Source: Imbroritus primus
GTDB taxonomy: Bacteria > Pseudomonadota > Gammaproteobacteria > Burkholderiales > Burkholderiaceae
Assembly (NCBI RefSeq): GCF_964332355.1
Contig: NZ_OZ201293.1
Span: 620,001 to 684,000, forward strand
Length of the DNA stretch: 64,000 bases
Direction: 5' to 3'
The notes under the pieces are model-generated. The model had not been told where the DNA came from. It did not search any database and was given only the letters and a program-made list of their open reading frames with translations. The first letter of the stretch is position 1. The number at the start of each line of letters is the position of its first letter. The translations under genes were made by a program, and so were the position numbers. Of this stretch, positions 1 through 8,856 are shown in pieces.

Positions 1-2
1 AG

Positions 3-551
3 GTCAGCCCGACCACCGCGCAGCATGTGCGCGACGAGTTCGGCGAAGGCGTATTCGTGCTGGAAGGCGATGGTGTGGACGTGGGAATCGAATCGACCAT
101 CGTCGACCTGTCGCGCCTCGATCAGGGTGTCGGCCCGGTGCTGCTGCGCCCGGGCGCGATCACGCGCGAGATGCTGGCCAAGGTGCTCGGCGTCATGCCC
201 GCGCTGCCGGATGCTGCCGCGCCACGCGTGTCAGGCTCGCTGAAGGCCCACTACGCGCCACACACCCCGCTTGCGATGCTGGACGCGGCCGGTCTGGCGA
301 CGCAGCTCGCCACGCTCAATGCACAGGCCCGCGTGGCCTGGCTCGGCTGGACCGAGGTCAAGGATCCGCGCGTCACGCACGTGGCGGCGCCGGCCTCCGC
401 CGAAGCCTACGCGCATGCGCTGTATCGCACGCTGCGCCGCCTCGACCGGGAGCACTACCAGTATCTCTTCGTCGAAGCCGTGCCCGCAGACGGCGCGTGG
501 GACGGCGTACGCGATCGCCTGCAGCGCGCCGCCGCAGCCTTCAACGGCTGA
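3..551 (+). CDS. Threonylcarbamoyl-AMP synthase, Sua5/YciO/YrdC type (3' part)
   Basis: This is the C-terminal 182 residues of a gene whose start lies before the window. The family makes threonylcarbamoyl-AMP from threonine, bicarbonate and ATP for the t6A37 modification of ANN-decoding tRNAs in the cytoplasm. The first visible residues (SPTTAQHVRDEFG) fit the end of the YrdC domain, followed by GIESTIVDLS and a ligand-pocket segment with LLRPGAIT. After a linker with HYAPHTPLAML comes a smaller Sua5-specific C-terminal domain, which separates this long form from short YrdC/TsaC proteins. It runs convergently into dacB with 19 bp between the stop codons. The N-terminal half cannot be judged. 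Confidence 0.9.
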   Translation, partial: VSPTTAQHVRDEFGEGVFVLEGDGVDVGIESTIVDLSRLDQGVGPVLLRPGAITREMLAKVLGVMPALPDAAAPRVSGSLKAHYAPHTPLAMLDAAGLATQLATLNAQARVAWLGWTEVKDPRVTHVAAPASAEAYAHALYRTLRRLDREHYQYLFVEAVPADGAWDGVRDRLQRAAAAFNG

Positions 552-570
552 GCCGGGCAGGCGCGCGGGA

Positions 571-2157
571 TTAGCGCATCCCGGCATAGACCCATTGCAG
601 CAGCGCATCGTGCGCGGCCTGCGCGGCGCTCGCGTTGGGGTGATTGATCATGCTGACCACCACATACTGCTGGCCATCCGCCGCATTCACATAACCCGCG
701 ATGGCCCGCACGCCCTCGAGCGTTCCCGTCTTGATATAGGCGTTGCCGGCCACGCCGGCCGAGGTCAGCCGCTTGCGCATGGTGCCGTCGAAGCCGACCA
801 CCGGCAGCGACTCGCGCAGTTGCGGGCCGACCTCGCTGGCCGCCGCCTGCAGCAACAGCCGGCCCAGGTTGGCGGCACTGATGCGCTCGATGCGCGAGAG
901 CCCGGAGCCGTTGTCGATCACCAGTTCAGGCATGTCCAGCCCCTGCCTGGCCAGCCATTGGCGTACTGCCAATGCCGACTTGGCGGGTGTGGCCGGGCGG
1001 TGGCCCAGCTCCGCGCCGATGGTCAGCATCAGCTGGCGCGCCATCACGTTGTTGGAAAACTTGTTGATGTCCTGTACCGCCGAGCCGAGCGTCTGCCCGT
1101 AGTGCGACGCTAGCAGGACGGCGCTGCGCGGCACCACGCCTTCGCGCAGACCGGGGATCTGCCCGAAGCGGCCGCCTTGCTGCTGCCACAGCGCGACAAA
1201 ACCGCCCCACATGAAATCCGCATGATTGAGCACGGCGATATTCCAGCCGCGTTCGCCGCAGTCCGCCGGAAAATCGCCGCTGAAGGTTACCTGCAGCGTG
1301 CCGTCCGGTTGCTGCTGCGGACGCGCTGCCGCGTGGCTGCGCCAGTCGCCGCAGGCGCCGGCACGCAAGCGCATCTGGTTGTCGATGCGCAGCTGGGCCA
1401 ACGGTGGTGTGACGCCGATGGTCACACCTTGCCCGGCAACATCCGGGGCGAGGATGAAGCTGAGCGTCTTGAAGGCATACAGCAATGCATCCGGGGCGAC
1501 GTTATAGGCCTTCTGGTCTTCACCGTCGAGCGACGGAGCGCGCGAGACATCGTTGGCGAAATAGCTGCGGTCGAGCACCAGGTTGCCGTTGAGCGTGTGC
1601 ACCCCGGCTGCCTGCACGTGGTTGATCAGCTTGGAGAGCTCCTCCGGCACCAGCTTGGGGTCGCCGCGTCCGCGCAGATAGAAGTTGCCGTTGACGATGC
1701 CGTTGACCGGCGCGTTGTCGGCATACAGCGCGGTCTGCCAGCGGTACTGGGGGCCGAGCAGCTGGAGCCCGGCGAAGGTCGTGACCAGTTTCATGGTCGA
1801 TGCCGGATTCATCGGCTGGCTGGCATGCCATGCCACGGCCGGCGCCGATGCGCCCACGCGCGCCACATAGATGCTGACCGCTTCGCCGGGCACACGCGCC
1901 TTGCGCAGCGCGGTTGCCACGGCTGGCGGTGCCGGCATGTCCGCAACCGGCGCGGCGGTGCGACGCCTGGCTTGCGCCTCGGCAGGGCCGGGCAGGGCCA
2001 CGATGGCTGTCGCCAGGACCAGGGCGGCATACTGGCGCCAGACGCGCCAAGCGGGGCGGGAGCGGTGGGGCACGGCGGGTGACGGTGTATCGCGCAGGCG
2101 CACGGAGCAGGGCGCAAGGGGGAGCAATAGGGCGGGCATGGTCGCGGGATTCGGCAT
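571..2157 (-). CDS. dacB: D-alanyl-D-alanine carboxypeptidase/endopeptidase, PBP4 family
   Basis: A periplasmic penicillin-binding protein of 528 residues that trims peptidoglycan stem peptides or cuts cross-links. All three active-site motifs of the serine peptidase S13 family are present: STMK with Ser120 and Lys123, SNN at 368-370 and KTG at 476-478. The large domain inserted between the first two motifs is typical of PBP4. The N-terminus has a long Arg/Pro-rich stretch before a hydrophobic segment (about 43-56) ending near PAEAQA, a signal peptide with an unusually long n-region. The true start may therefore be an internal Met, for instance residue 7. It is transcribed away from the SDR gene. 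Confidence 0.93.
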   Translation of the reverse strand: MPNPATMPALLLPLAPCSVRLRDTPSPAVPHRSRPAWRVWRQYAALVLATAIVALPGPAEAQARRRTAAPVADMPAPPAVATALRKARVPGEAVSIYVARVGASAPAVAWHASQPMNPASTMKLVTTFAGLQLLGPQYRWQTALYADNAPVNGIVNGNFYLRGRGDPKLVPEELSKLINHVQAAGVHTLNGNLVLDRSYFANDVSRAPSLDGEDQKAYNVAPDALLYAFKTLSFILAPDVAGQGVTIGVTPPLAQLRIDNQMRLRAGACGDWRSHAAARPQQQPDGTLQVTFSGDFPADCGERGWNIAVLNHADFMWGGFVALWQQQGGRFGQIPGLREGVVPRSAVLLASHYGQTLGSAVQDINKFSNNVMARQLMLTIGAELGHRPATPAKSALAVRQWLARQGLDMPELVIDNGSGLSRIERISAANLGRLLLQAAASEVGPQLRESLPVVGFDGTMRKRLTSAGVAGNAYIKTGTLEGVRAIAGYVNAADGQQYVVVSMINHPNASAAQAAHDALLQWVYAGMR

Positions 2158-2362
2158 CGTGCGATGTTAACGCGTCTGGTCCTGCTTGCGGGGGACAACA
2201 GTACGTGTCGTGTGCATTTTGACCGCGCCGGGGAAGGCATCTGCGTGCCACGTCCTCGGGCACGCACCGGGGCGGTTGCGTGGATCGTCGCGGACAGCAT
2301 CGCTCGGCCGGCCGTGTGGAGCGTGCATGACGCTACGGGCCGCTGCCGGTATCATCGCTGCC

Positions 2363-3112
2363 ATGCAGATCGATTTTTCCCTCAAGGGCCGCACCGCGCT
2401 GGTGACCGGGGCCGGGCAAGGCCTGGGTTTCAGTATCGCCGCAGGCCTGGCTGGCGCGGGTGCGCACGTCTGGCTCAACGGGCGTGATGCCCAACGTCTC
2501 GAAATCGCCGCCGGGCGCTTGCGCGCCGAGGGCGCCAGCGTGGGCATCCTGCCGTTCGACGTGCGCGATGACACGGCAGTGGAGCGGGCGCTTGCGTCGT
2601 TGCCGCAGGCGCCGGATGTCCTGGTCAACAATGCCGGGCTGCGGCAACGCGACACGCTCGATCGCCTGCAGCCGGATGACGTGCGCACAATGCTCGATGC
2701 CAATCTGGTCGGGCCGTTCATCTTGTGCCGGCGCGTGGCGCAGGGCATGACGCAGGGCGGGCGCATTATCAACGTCACCTCGATCGCCGGCCATATCGCC
2801 CGTGGCGGTGATGCGGCGTACACCGCCTCCAAGGCCGGGCTGACCGGCCTGACGCGCGCCCTGGCTGCCGAGCTCGGTCCGCGCGGCATCACGGTCAATG
2901 CGATTGCCCCAGGCTACTTCGCTACGCCGCCGAACCAGGCCATGGTCGACGATCCGACAGTGGCCGACTGGCTGGCAAGGCGTACTTCACTGGGCCGCTG
3001 GGGACAGCCAGAGGAGATTGCCGGCGCGGCGGTATTTCTGGCCTCGCCGGCCGCCTCGTACATTACCGGGCACGTGCTGGCCGTGGATGGCGGCTACCTG
3101 GCGCATTTCTGA
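2363..3112 (+). CDS. SDR-family NAD(P)-dependent oxidoreductase, gluconate 5-dehydrogenase-like
   Basis: A classical short-chain dehydrogenase of 249 residues. The Rossmann motif TGAGQGLG is at 15-22, the NNAG motif follows, and the catalytic residues are Ser140, Tyr153 and Lys157 (YTASK). The C-terminus has the usual GHVLAVDGGY. The N-terminal sequence with SLKGRTALVTGAGQGLG resembles gluconate 5-dehydrogenases and 3-oxoacyl-ACP reductases, but substrate cannot be assigned from sequence. ATG 2363 is chosen because the glycine-rich motif then sits at the normal distance from the start; the frame is open further upstream. It ends 3 bp before the convergent thioesterase gene. Confidence 0.9.
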   Translation: MQIDFSLKGRTALVTGAGQGLGFSIAAGLAGAGAHVWLNGRDAQRLEIAAGRLRAEGASVGILPFDVRDDTAVERALASLPQAPDVLVNNAGLRQRDTLDRLQPDDVRTMLDANLVGPFILCRRVAQGMTQGGRIINVTSIAGHIARGGDAAYTASKAGLTGLTRALAAELGPRGITVNAIAPGYFATPPNQAMVDDPTVADWLARRTSLGRWGQPEEIAGAAVFLASPAASYITGHVLAVDGGYLAHF

Positions 3113-3115
3113 GCA

Positions 3116-3619
3116 TCAGGCGTGTGGCGGCGGGGGCGCTGCGGTATCGCGGATCGCCTGCTGGCGCTGTTCCATTTCCTGCCGTAGCTGGCGGCGCTGC
3201 TGCGCGCTCTCGAAGCGCCGGCGTTCCTCGTCGGTCGCCGGTTGCAGCGGTGGGACTTCGGCCGGATTGCCGGCATCGTCGACCGCCACCATGGTGAAGT
3301 AGCAGCTGTTGGTATGGCGGGCGACGCGCGTGCGGATGTTCTCGGTCACCACCTTGATGCCGATTTCCATTGACGTGCGGCCGGTGTAGTTGACCGACGC
3401 GAGGAAGGTCACCAGCTCGCCGACATGAATCGCCTGGCGGAACATGACCTGGTCGACCGACAGCGTCACCACATAGGAGCCGGCATAGCGGCTGGCACAG
3501 GCGTAGGCCACGCCGTCGAGCAGCTTGAGAATGTGGCCGCCGTGCACATTGCCGGAAAAGTTCGCCATGTCGGGCGTCATCAGGACCGTCATGGTCAGTT
3601 GCTGCTTGCTGTCGTTCAT
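3116..3619 (-). CDS. Acyl-CoA thioesterase, YciA-type hotdog fold
   Basis: A cytoplasmic hotdog-fold thioesterase of 167 residues that hydrolyses acyl-CoA to free acid and CoA. The segment MANFSGNVHGGHILKLLD holds the family's Asn and the first helix of the fold. VDQVMFRQAIHVGELV and VNYTGRTSMEIGIKV match the strands seen in YciA/BACH enzymes. The C-terminal 35 residues are Arg/Gln/Glu-rich, probably a helical tail, and end in a proline run. The start at 3619 (MNDSKQQLTMTV) matches the family length; the open frame upstream looks non-coding. Physiological substrate chain length is unknown. Confidence 0.9.
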   Translation of the reverse strand: MNDSKQQLTMTVLMTPDMANFSGNVHGGHILKLLDGVAYACASRYAGSYVVTLSVDQVMFRQAIHVGELVTFLASVNYTGRTSMEIGIKVVTENIRTRVARHTNSCYFTMVAVDDAGNPAEVPPLQPATDEERRRFESAQQRRQLRQEMEQRQQAIRDTAAPPPPHA

Positions 3620-3864
3620 CGTCGTTGTCCAGGCATGGAAAGACACCGCCATGCGGCAGGTGCGCGGGCTGCAATATGGGCTGTCAAGCGAGTGATCAGG
3701 TGAGCAATCAGGTGGGCTCATAAGGAGTCATACGCTGGCCCGGGCGATCCCCGGAACCGCGTATGGCCGCGTTCGCTCACTCTACCGCCAGATTACCCGA
3801 TCCGCATCCGCCGGCTGTTACCAGCCGTTACAGCCTTGGGTCGGCGGAAACAGGCATCTGGCGG

Positions 3865-3893
3865 TTGACGTGATTAAATAGGCTTCATACACC
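3865..3893 (+). promoter_or_regulatory. Candidate sigma70-type promoter of the glycine-zipper gene
   Basis: TTGACG at 3865-3870 and TACACC at 3888-3893 are separated by 17 bp, in an AT-richer stretch 30 bp before the start codon at 3923. The -35 is good and the -10 is weak. AAGGAG follows at about 3911-3916 as the ribosome binding site. Confidence 0.4.
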
Positions 3894-3922
3894 ACCGGGT
3901 GTGACGTGAAAAGGAGTACCCC

Positions 3923-4411
3923 ATGAAGCTGTCCCAACGCCAACTCGTTCGTCTGGTTGCTGCTGGCGCCGTGCTTGCAACACTTGCCGGTGGCGCGCAG
4001 GCGGCTGACCGCAAGACCACCAACACCCTGATCGGCGCGGCGATTGGCGCTGTCGGTGGTGCACTGATTTCCAACGGCGACCCGATCATGACGATCGGCG
4101 GCGCAGCAGCCGGTGGCCTGATCGGCAACGTCGCGACCCGCGACCGCCATGACTATGGTTACCGCACCGACTATCGCGGGGATTACCGCCATGGCGACCG
4201 CCGTGTCGACTACCGCCGCGATCCGCATCCCGGGTATCGCGACGATTACCGTAACTATCGCGCCCAGCCCGACCGCGACCGCGCATGGCAACGCGACGAG
4301 CGGGTTTGGCAGCGCGACAATCGCGTCTGGCAGGATGGCGGGCGGGGATATCCGCGCCAGGTCACCTATGGCAGGCCCGGCGATGACCGCTACTACGACG
4401 GCCGCTGGTAA
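3923..4411 (+). CDS. Exported glycine-zipper 2TM-domain protein with Arg/Asp/Tyr-rich tail
   Basis: A 162-residue envelope protein. Residues 1-27 form a Sec signal peptide ending in AQA. Residues about 34-75 are glycine-zipper 2TM type (IGAAIGAVGGALIS, then IGGAAAGGLIGNVA), which would form a hairpin in or on a membrane as in the SlyB/RcpA-like Gly-zipper families. There is no lipobox cysteine. From residue 76 to the end the chain is very hydrophilic, with repeating Tyr, Arg, Asp and Trp units (RDERVWQRDNRVWQDG). The role is unknown. A strong SD (AAGGAG) precedes the ATG and a terminator follows, so it is probably monocistronic. Confidence 0.85.
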   Translation: MKLSQRQLVRLVAAGAVLATLAGGAQAADRKTTNTLIGAAIGAVGGALISNGDPIMTIGGAAAGGLIGNVATRDRHDYGYRTDYRGDYRHGDRRVDYRRDPHPGYRDDYRNYRAQPDRDRAWQRDERVWQRDNRVWQDGGRGYPRQVTYGRPGDDRYYDGRW

Positions 4412-4471
4412 GCAGGTGTCGTGACTGTTCTCGCCGCGACGGGAACACTGGGTCGAAGCTGCCTTACCCGG

Positions 4472-4497
4472 GGCCCACGCATTCGCGTGGGCCTTTT
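4472..4497 (+). terminator. Rho-independent terminator
   Basis: Perfect 9-bp stem GGCCCACGC (4472-4480) and GCGTGGGCC (4485-4493) with loop ATTC, followed by TTTTGTTT. It ends the glycine-zipper transcript. Confidence 0.9.
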
Positions 4498-4710
4498 GTT
4501 TCCTGCTTGCTCCTCGTGCGTCACCGAACTTATTTCGCCAATTTTTGTCGGCCCGGACGGGCGTAGGGTGCGTGCTAGCATGCAGCGTATCCGGCCGCGA
4601 TAGCAGACCCATCCGTACGGTGTTGTGCATCCCATGCGCATCGACGAGGGACTGTGATGAGGAACCGAAAGCGGCCTGGAGTGTTCAACCGTTTTGACAG
4701 GAAAGCCTCG

Positions 4711-6327
4711 ATGGTGAAACGCCGTACCGTGCTGGCGTCCGCAACGGCGTCGCTGGGATTGGCCGCGCTGGGCTGGACCCCGGCAGCGCATGCCGCGCGC
4801 ACGATGAAACTCGGACGCGCCGCGTCTTTCTCGCATGAGCAACTGGTGGCGCGCGCCCGCGCACTGGCCGCCCGGCCTTATGTGCCGCCGCCCGCGCCGC
4901 CGCGCGAGGTCCTCGAAAAGATCGACTATGCCGCGCACGGCAAGCTGCGCTTCAAGAGCGACTACGCGCTGTTCGCCGACGGCCCCGGCCAGTTTCCGGT
5001 GACGTTCTTCCACCTCGGCCGGTTCTTCCAGACCCCGGTGCACATGTATCTGCTGGAGCCGGCAGGCGATGCGCAGACGGCGCGGGAAATCCTCTACGAT
5101 GCCTCGTACTTCGAGATGCCCGCCGACAGTCCGGCGCGCGCATTGCCGGCCGGTAGCGGCTTCGCCGGGTTTCGTTTTCAGGAGAGCCGCACGGGCGAGA
5201 TCGACTGGCGCAAGAATGACTGGGTGGCGTTTCTCGGCGCATCCTACTTCCGCGCGGTGGGCGAGTTGCTGCAGTATGGATTGTCGGCGCGCGGCATTGC
5301 CATCGACGTCGCCGTCGCGGGCAAGCCGGAGGAGTTCCCGGCCTTTACCCATGTCTATTTCGAAACACCCCGGCCGGGCAGCGACACCGTGATCGTGCAC
5401 GCGCTACTCGATGGCCCGAGCCTCTCGGGCGCGTATCGCTTCACCATGCGCCGCACGGCGAAGATCGTGACGGATGTCGAGGCCACGCTGTTCGTCCGCC
5501 GCGATATCGCGCGTCTTGGCATTGCGCCTGCCACGTCCATGTACTGGTATTCGGAAACCGCCAAGGGCACGGCGGTGGACTGGCGTCCGGAAGTGCACGA
5601 CTCCGACGGGCTGGCGATCTGGACCGGTGCGGGCGAGCATATCTGGAGGCCGCTCAACAATCCGCCACGGACCACCGCATCGAGCTTTGCCGACCAGGCG
5701 CCCAAGGGCTTCGGCCTGTTGCAGCGCGACCGCGCCTTCGACAACTACATGGACGGCGTGCACTACGAGAAGCGCCCGAGTCTGTGGGTCGAGCCGCTCG
5801 ATGCATGGGGCAAGGGCGCGGTACAGCTCATCGAGATTCCGACCGACGACGAGATCCACGACAACATCGTCGCCATGTGGGTGCCGCACGAACCGGTGCG
5901 TGCCGGTGCGCAGTATCGCCTGCGTTACCGTCTGCACTGGAATGCCGAAGAGCCGTATCCATCCCCGCTGGCACGCTGCGTCGCCACCCGGCTTGGCAAT
6001 GGCGGCCAGCCGGGCGAGCCGCGGCCGCAGGGCGTGCGCAAGTTCATGGTCGAGTTTCTTGATGGCCCCCTGGCCGACCTGCCGTTCGGCGTGAAGCCCG
6101 AGGCCGTGCTGAGCGCGTCGCGCGGAACGTTTTCCTACATCTTCACCGAAGCCGTGCCCAACGGCGTGCCGGGCCACTGGCGCGCGCAGTTCGATCTGAC
6201 CGTCGATGGCGATGCACCGGTCGACATGCGCCTGTTCCTCAAGACCGGTGACCGGGCATTGTCCGAAACCTGGCTGTTCCAGTACCATCCCTTTCCCTCG
6301 GTACTCAATCTGTGGAGCAAGCCGTGA
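4711..6327 (+). CDS. opgD: Glucan biosynthesis protein D-like, periplasmic (OpgD/MdoD family)
   Basis: A periplasmic protein of 538 residues for osmoregulated periplasmic glucan synthesis. The N-terminus has a twin-arginine signal (KRRTVLAS, hydrophobic stretch, AHAA), as known for OpgD and unlike Sec-exported OpgG. Characteristic family blocks are ASYFRAVGELLQYGLSARG, PLNNPP, PKGFGLLQRDR, RPSLWVEPLDAWGKG and the C-terminal SETWLFQYHPF. The start at 4711 places the Arg pair at the correct distance from the N-terminus. An in-frame ATG at 4654 would add 19 residues (MMRNRKRPGVFNRFDRKAS) and cannot be excluded. The stop overlaps the next gene's GTG. No opgH glucosyltransferase is in the window. 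Confidence 0.9.
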   Translation: MVKRRTVLASATASLGLAALGWTPAAHAARTMKLGRAASFSHEQLVARARALAARPYVPPPAPPREVLEKIDYAAHGKLRFKSDYALFADGPGQFPVTFFHLGRFFQTPVHMYLLEPAGDAQTAREILYDASYFEMPADSPARALPAGSGFAGFRFQESRTGEIDWRKNDWVAFLGASYFRAVGELLQYGLSARGIAIDVAVAGKPEEFPAFTHVYFETPRPGSDTVIVHALLDGPSLSGAYRFTMRRTAKIVTDVEATLFVRRDIARLGIAPATSMYWYSETAKGTAVDWRPEVHDSDGLAIWTGAGEHIWRPLNNPPRTTASSFADQAPKGFGLLQRDRAFDNYMDGVHYEKRPSLWVEPLDAWGKGAVQLIEIPTDDEIHDNIVAMWVPHEPVRAGAQYRLRYRLHWNAEEPYPSPLARCVATRLGNGGQPGEPRPQGVRKFMVEFLDGPLADLPFGVKPEAVLSASRGTFSYIFTEAVPNGVPGHWRAQFDLTVDGDAPVDMRLFLKTGDRALSETWLFQYHPFPSVLNLWSKP

Positions 6328-6746
6328 TCGAACCTTCCCTGCTGGCGGCCTATCTGGCTGCCGGCTACCGCGTGGACACGGTACCGCCCTTCGTCATGCG
6401 CGTCGGCCAGCCGTGCCCGCCGCTGGCGGATCTGCTGCGCCGCCATCACTGCGGTTCGGCCGCGTATCTGACCGCCTGGAATCCGCGCAGCGCCAAGCTG
6501 CCGGCGGCGCAGAACATCGAGGCGCAGTCCCGGCTGGTGCAGGATGTGGTGGCCTCGGGCTGCCGCTGGTACGACGGTGTCAGCAACGATCCTACGGGCA
6601 ACTGGCCGCAGGAGCCCAGCGTGCTGGTGCTTGGCCTGGCGCGCGAGCGCGCCCGCGAACTGGCGCGTGCCTATGAACAGAATGCTTTCCTGTGGAGCGA
6701 GCTCGATGCCCAGGGCGAGGTCGCGCCTGCGCTGATCGTCGTCTGA
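6324..6746 (+). CDS. DUF3293 family protein
   Basis: A 140-residue soluble protein of the DUF3293 family, function unknown. Recognisable features are the segment AYLTAWNPRSA followed by an Asn-rich/Glu helix, EPSVLVLGLARERARELARAY and QNAFLWSE near the end. No signal peptide or membrane segment. The GTG at 6324 overlaps the opgD stop (GTGA), so it is probably translationally coupled to opgD; a second in-frame GTG at 6312 exists. The link with glucan synthesis is positional only. Confidence 0.8.
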   Translation: MIEPSLLAAYLAAGYRVDTVPPFVMRVGQPCPPLADLLRRHHCGSAAYLTAWNPRSAKLPAAQNIEAQSRLVQDVVASGCRWYDGVSNDPTGNWPQEPSVLVLGLARERARELARAYEQNAFLWSELDAQGEVAPALIVV

Positions 6747-6846
6747 ACCGATGCGACGAACTTCCCGTGGCAGCCCGTTCGTCCGGTGCGCTCGGGTGTA
6801 GCGTTCCCGCACAGCATAACCCCCGCGAATCGCGTATGCTCCCGCC

Positions 6847-7545
6847 ATGCGCCTGCTGATCATCGAAGACAACGCCGATATCGTTGCCAATCTCTATGGC
6901 TATTTCGAGCCGCTCGGGCATGTCCTCGACACGGCCGCGAACGGCTACGCCGGGCTGGCGCTGGCGGCGCAGCACGAGTACGACGCCATCGTGCTGGACC
7001 TGTCGTTGCCCGGGCTCGACGGGCTGACGCTCTGCCGCCGGCTGCGCGATGAACTGCAGCAGTCCGTGCCCGTCCTTATGTTGACCGCGCGCGATACGCT
7101 TGATGACAAGGTTGCAGGCTTCGAGAGCGGCGCGGATGACTATCTGGTCAAGCCCTTCTCCCTGGTCGAGCTGGATGCCAGGCTCAAGGCTCTGGTGCGC
7201 CGCGCGCACGGGGTCAAGACCGATACTGGCCGGCTGCAGGTCGGCGATCTGGTATTCGATACCGCGACCTACGAAGTCCGGCGCGGCGGTCGTCCGGTCG
7301 AACTGACCCGGACCGGCTACAAACTGCTTGCCTGCCTGATGCGCGCCGCCCCCAAGGTAGTGTCGCGTGCCACGCTGGAAGCGGAAGTGTGGGGCGATGA
7401 CCGTCCCGACAGCGATGCGCTGCGCACGCACATCCACGCCCTGCGCCAGGCCATCGACCGGCCGCAGGAGAGCACGCCGGGCCACGCCATGCTGCGCACC
7501 GTTCAAGGCGTCGGCTACCGTCTGGTGAGCGAAGATGCCGTTTGA
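6847..7545 (+). CDS. OmpR/PhoB-family response regulator (PmrA-like)
   Basis: A two-domain transcription regulator of 232 residues. The receiver domain (1-115) has Glu7/Asp8, phosphoacceptor Asp51, Thr80 and Lys102 in the standard places. The C-terminal winged-helix domain (about 125-228) shows LTRTGYKLLACLM, a recognition region and VQGVGYRLV. The sensor kinase gene overlaps its 3' end by 11 bp and an eptA gene follows. This is the arrangement of PmrAB-type systems that adjust lipid A charge in response to metals, pH or cationic peptides. A PmrA-like direct repeat lies in front of eptA, so eptA is the likely target. Assignment as PmrA rather than another lipid A regulator is inference. Confidence 0.92.
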   Translation: MRLLIIEDNADIVANLYGYFEPLGHVLDTAANGYAGLALAAQHEYDAIVLDLSLPGLDGLTLCRRLRDELQQSVPVLMLTARDTLDDKVAGFESGADDYLVKPFSLVELDARLKALVRRAHGVKTDTGRLQVGDLVFDTATYEVRRGGRPVELTRTGYKLLACLMRAAPKVVSRATLEAEVWGDDRPDSDALRTHIHALRQAIDRPQESTPGHAMLRTVQGVGYRLVSEDAV

Positions 7546-8839
7546 CGATTTACCTCCCATGCCGCCACGCCCCTCGAGCGCCTTGCGCCGGCGGATCATC
7601 AGTGCGTATCTCCTGTTTGCGCTGGGCGTGTGTGCGCTGTTCGGCGTGATTGCCATGTTTGCCGTCGAAGGTATCGAGGTACGACTGGTCGACGAACGCC
7701 TGACCGAAATCGCCGAGTGGGCCTCCCCGCGCCACACCGGCGGCCTGCCTGTCGAGATGCCGGCGGGCGTCAGTTTCTATCATGGCGAGTCTATCCCGTT
7801 GTCGTTGCGCGGTCTGTCGCCGGGCATCCAGGAAAAGACGGTGGATGGCGTCGGACTGCACGTGCTGGCCGGGCGCGATGCTGCCGGAGAATACGTTGTG
7901 GTCGATCACGAGAGCGACTACGAGGAAATCGAACTGGTGGTCTACACCATCGTCGGCGCTGGTTTCCTGGGATGTCTCGGACTGGCGCTGGTGCTGGGGC
8001 GGCTCACCGCCAACTGGCTGGTGACGCCGGTGACCGAACTGGCCGAGGCGGTGGCGCGCGATACGCCGGAGGCGATCCAGCCGCTCCTCGCGCGCGACGA
8101 TGAGATGGGGGCGCTGGCGCGGTCATTTACCGCGCGCACGGCTGAACTGCAGCAGTATCTGGCGCGCGAGCGCTTCTTTACCGGCGATGTCAGCCACGAA
8201 CTGCGTACACCGCTGACCGTGATCACGGGTGCGGCGGAACTGCTGGCCCAGCGCACCACCGAGACGCCGACCCTGCACGCACCCGTGGCACGTATCCAGC
8301 GGGCGGTACAGGAAGCTTCGGAGTGCATTAACGTTCTCCTGCTGCTGGCCCGTGCGCCCGAGCGGATCGATGCGCCGGCCAACGATATGGCCGATATCAT
8401 CCGGACCGAGATGGAGCATTGCCAGCCTTTACTGGCGAACAAGCCGGTCAGTCTGGTGTTCGAAGGACTCCCTCAGCGCACGGTATTTGCACATGGCGAA
8501 CTGGCCGCGACGGCCATCGGGAATTTGCTGCGCAATGCTTGCCAGTACACGGCGGCCGGACAGGTGCTGGTGCAGCTTGATGCGGACGGCGTCAACGTGA
8601 GCGATACGGGCCCCGGCGTGCCCGAGGTGATCCGCGCGCGCCTGCAGGATGCGCCGCTGCCCGCCGGGGCCGGCGGGCAGCGCCCGGTCGGCGCGAATGG
8701 TTCGGCGGGTACGGGCCTGGGACTGGCACTGGTGCGCCGCATCTGCGAGCACCTCGGCTGGCAGTTGCAGGTAAGCGACCCGCCTGGCGGCGGTAGCTGT
8801 TTTCGTATCGTGTTCTCGCCTGCGCCGCGCGTCACCTGA
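7535..8839 (+). CDS. Sensor histidine kinase (PmrB-like)
   Basis: An inner-membrane sensor kinase of 434 residues. It has a first membrane segment at about 20-42, a periplasmic sensor of about 95 residues, a second membrane segment at about 138-160 and a HAMP linker. The DHp helix carries His221 in SHELRTPL. The ATPase domain has an N box (NLLRNACQYT), a DTGPGVP G1 box and GTGLGLALV. The periplasmic part is rich in Asp and Glu (DHESDYEEIE just before the second membrane segment), which could bind metal or cationic peptide; this is inference. It overlaps the regulator gene by 11 bp. An internal ATG at 7559 is an alternative start. Confidence 0.92.
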   Translation: MPFDDLPPMPPRPSSALRRRIISAYLLFALGVCALFGVIAMFAVEGIEVRLVDERLTEIAEWASPRHTGGLPVEMPAGVSFYHGESIPLSLRGLSPGIQEKTVDGVGLHVLAGRDAAGEYVVVDHESDYEEIELVVYTIVGAGFLGCLGLALVLGRLTANWLVTPVTELAEAVARDTPEAIQPLLARDDEMGALARSFTARTAELQQYLARERFFTGDVSHELRTPLTVITGAAELLAQRTTETPTLHAPVARIQRAVQEASECINVLLLLARAPERIDAPANDMADIIRTEMEHCQPLLANKPVSLVFEGLPQRTVFAHGELAATAIGNLLRNACQYTAAGQVLVQLDADGVNVSDTGPGVPEVIRARLQDAPLPAGAGGQRPVGANGSAGTGLGLALVRRICEHLGWQLQVSDPPGGGSCFRIVFSPAPRVT

Positions 8840-8856
8840 ACGTTACTTTCCCCCTT

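Noticed and set aside
571..1113. Plus-strand open frame opposite dacB (271..1113)
   Set aside because: Overlaps both the Sua5 and dacB genes; Arg/Ala-rich translation typical of GC-rich shadow frames.
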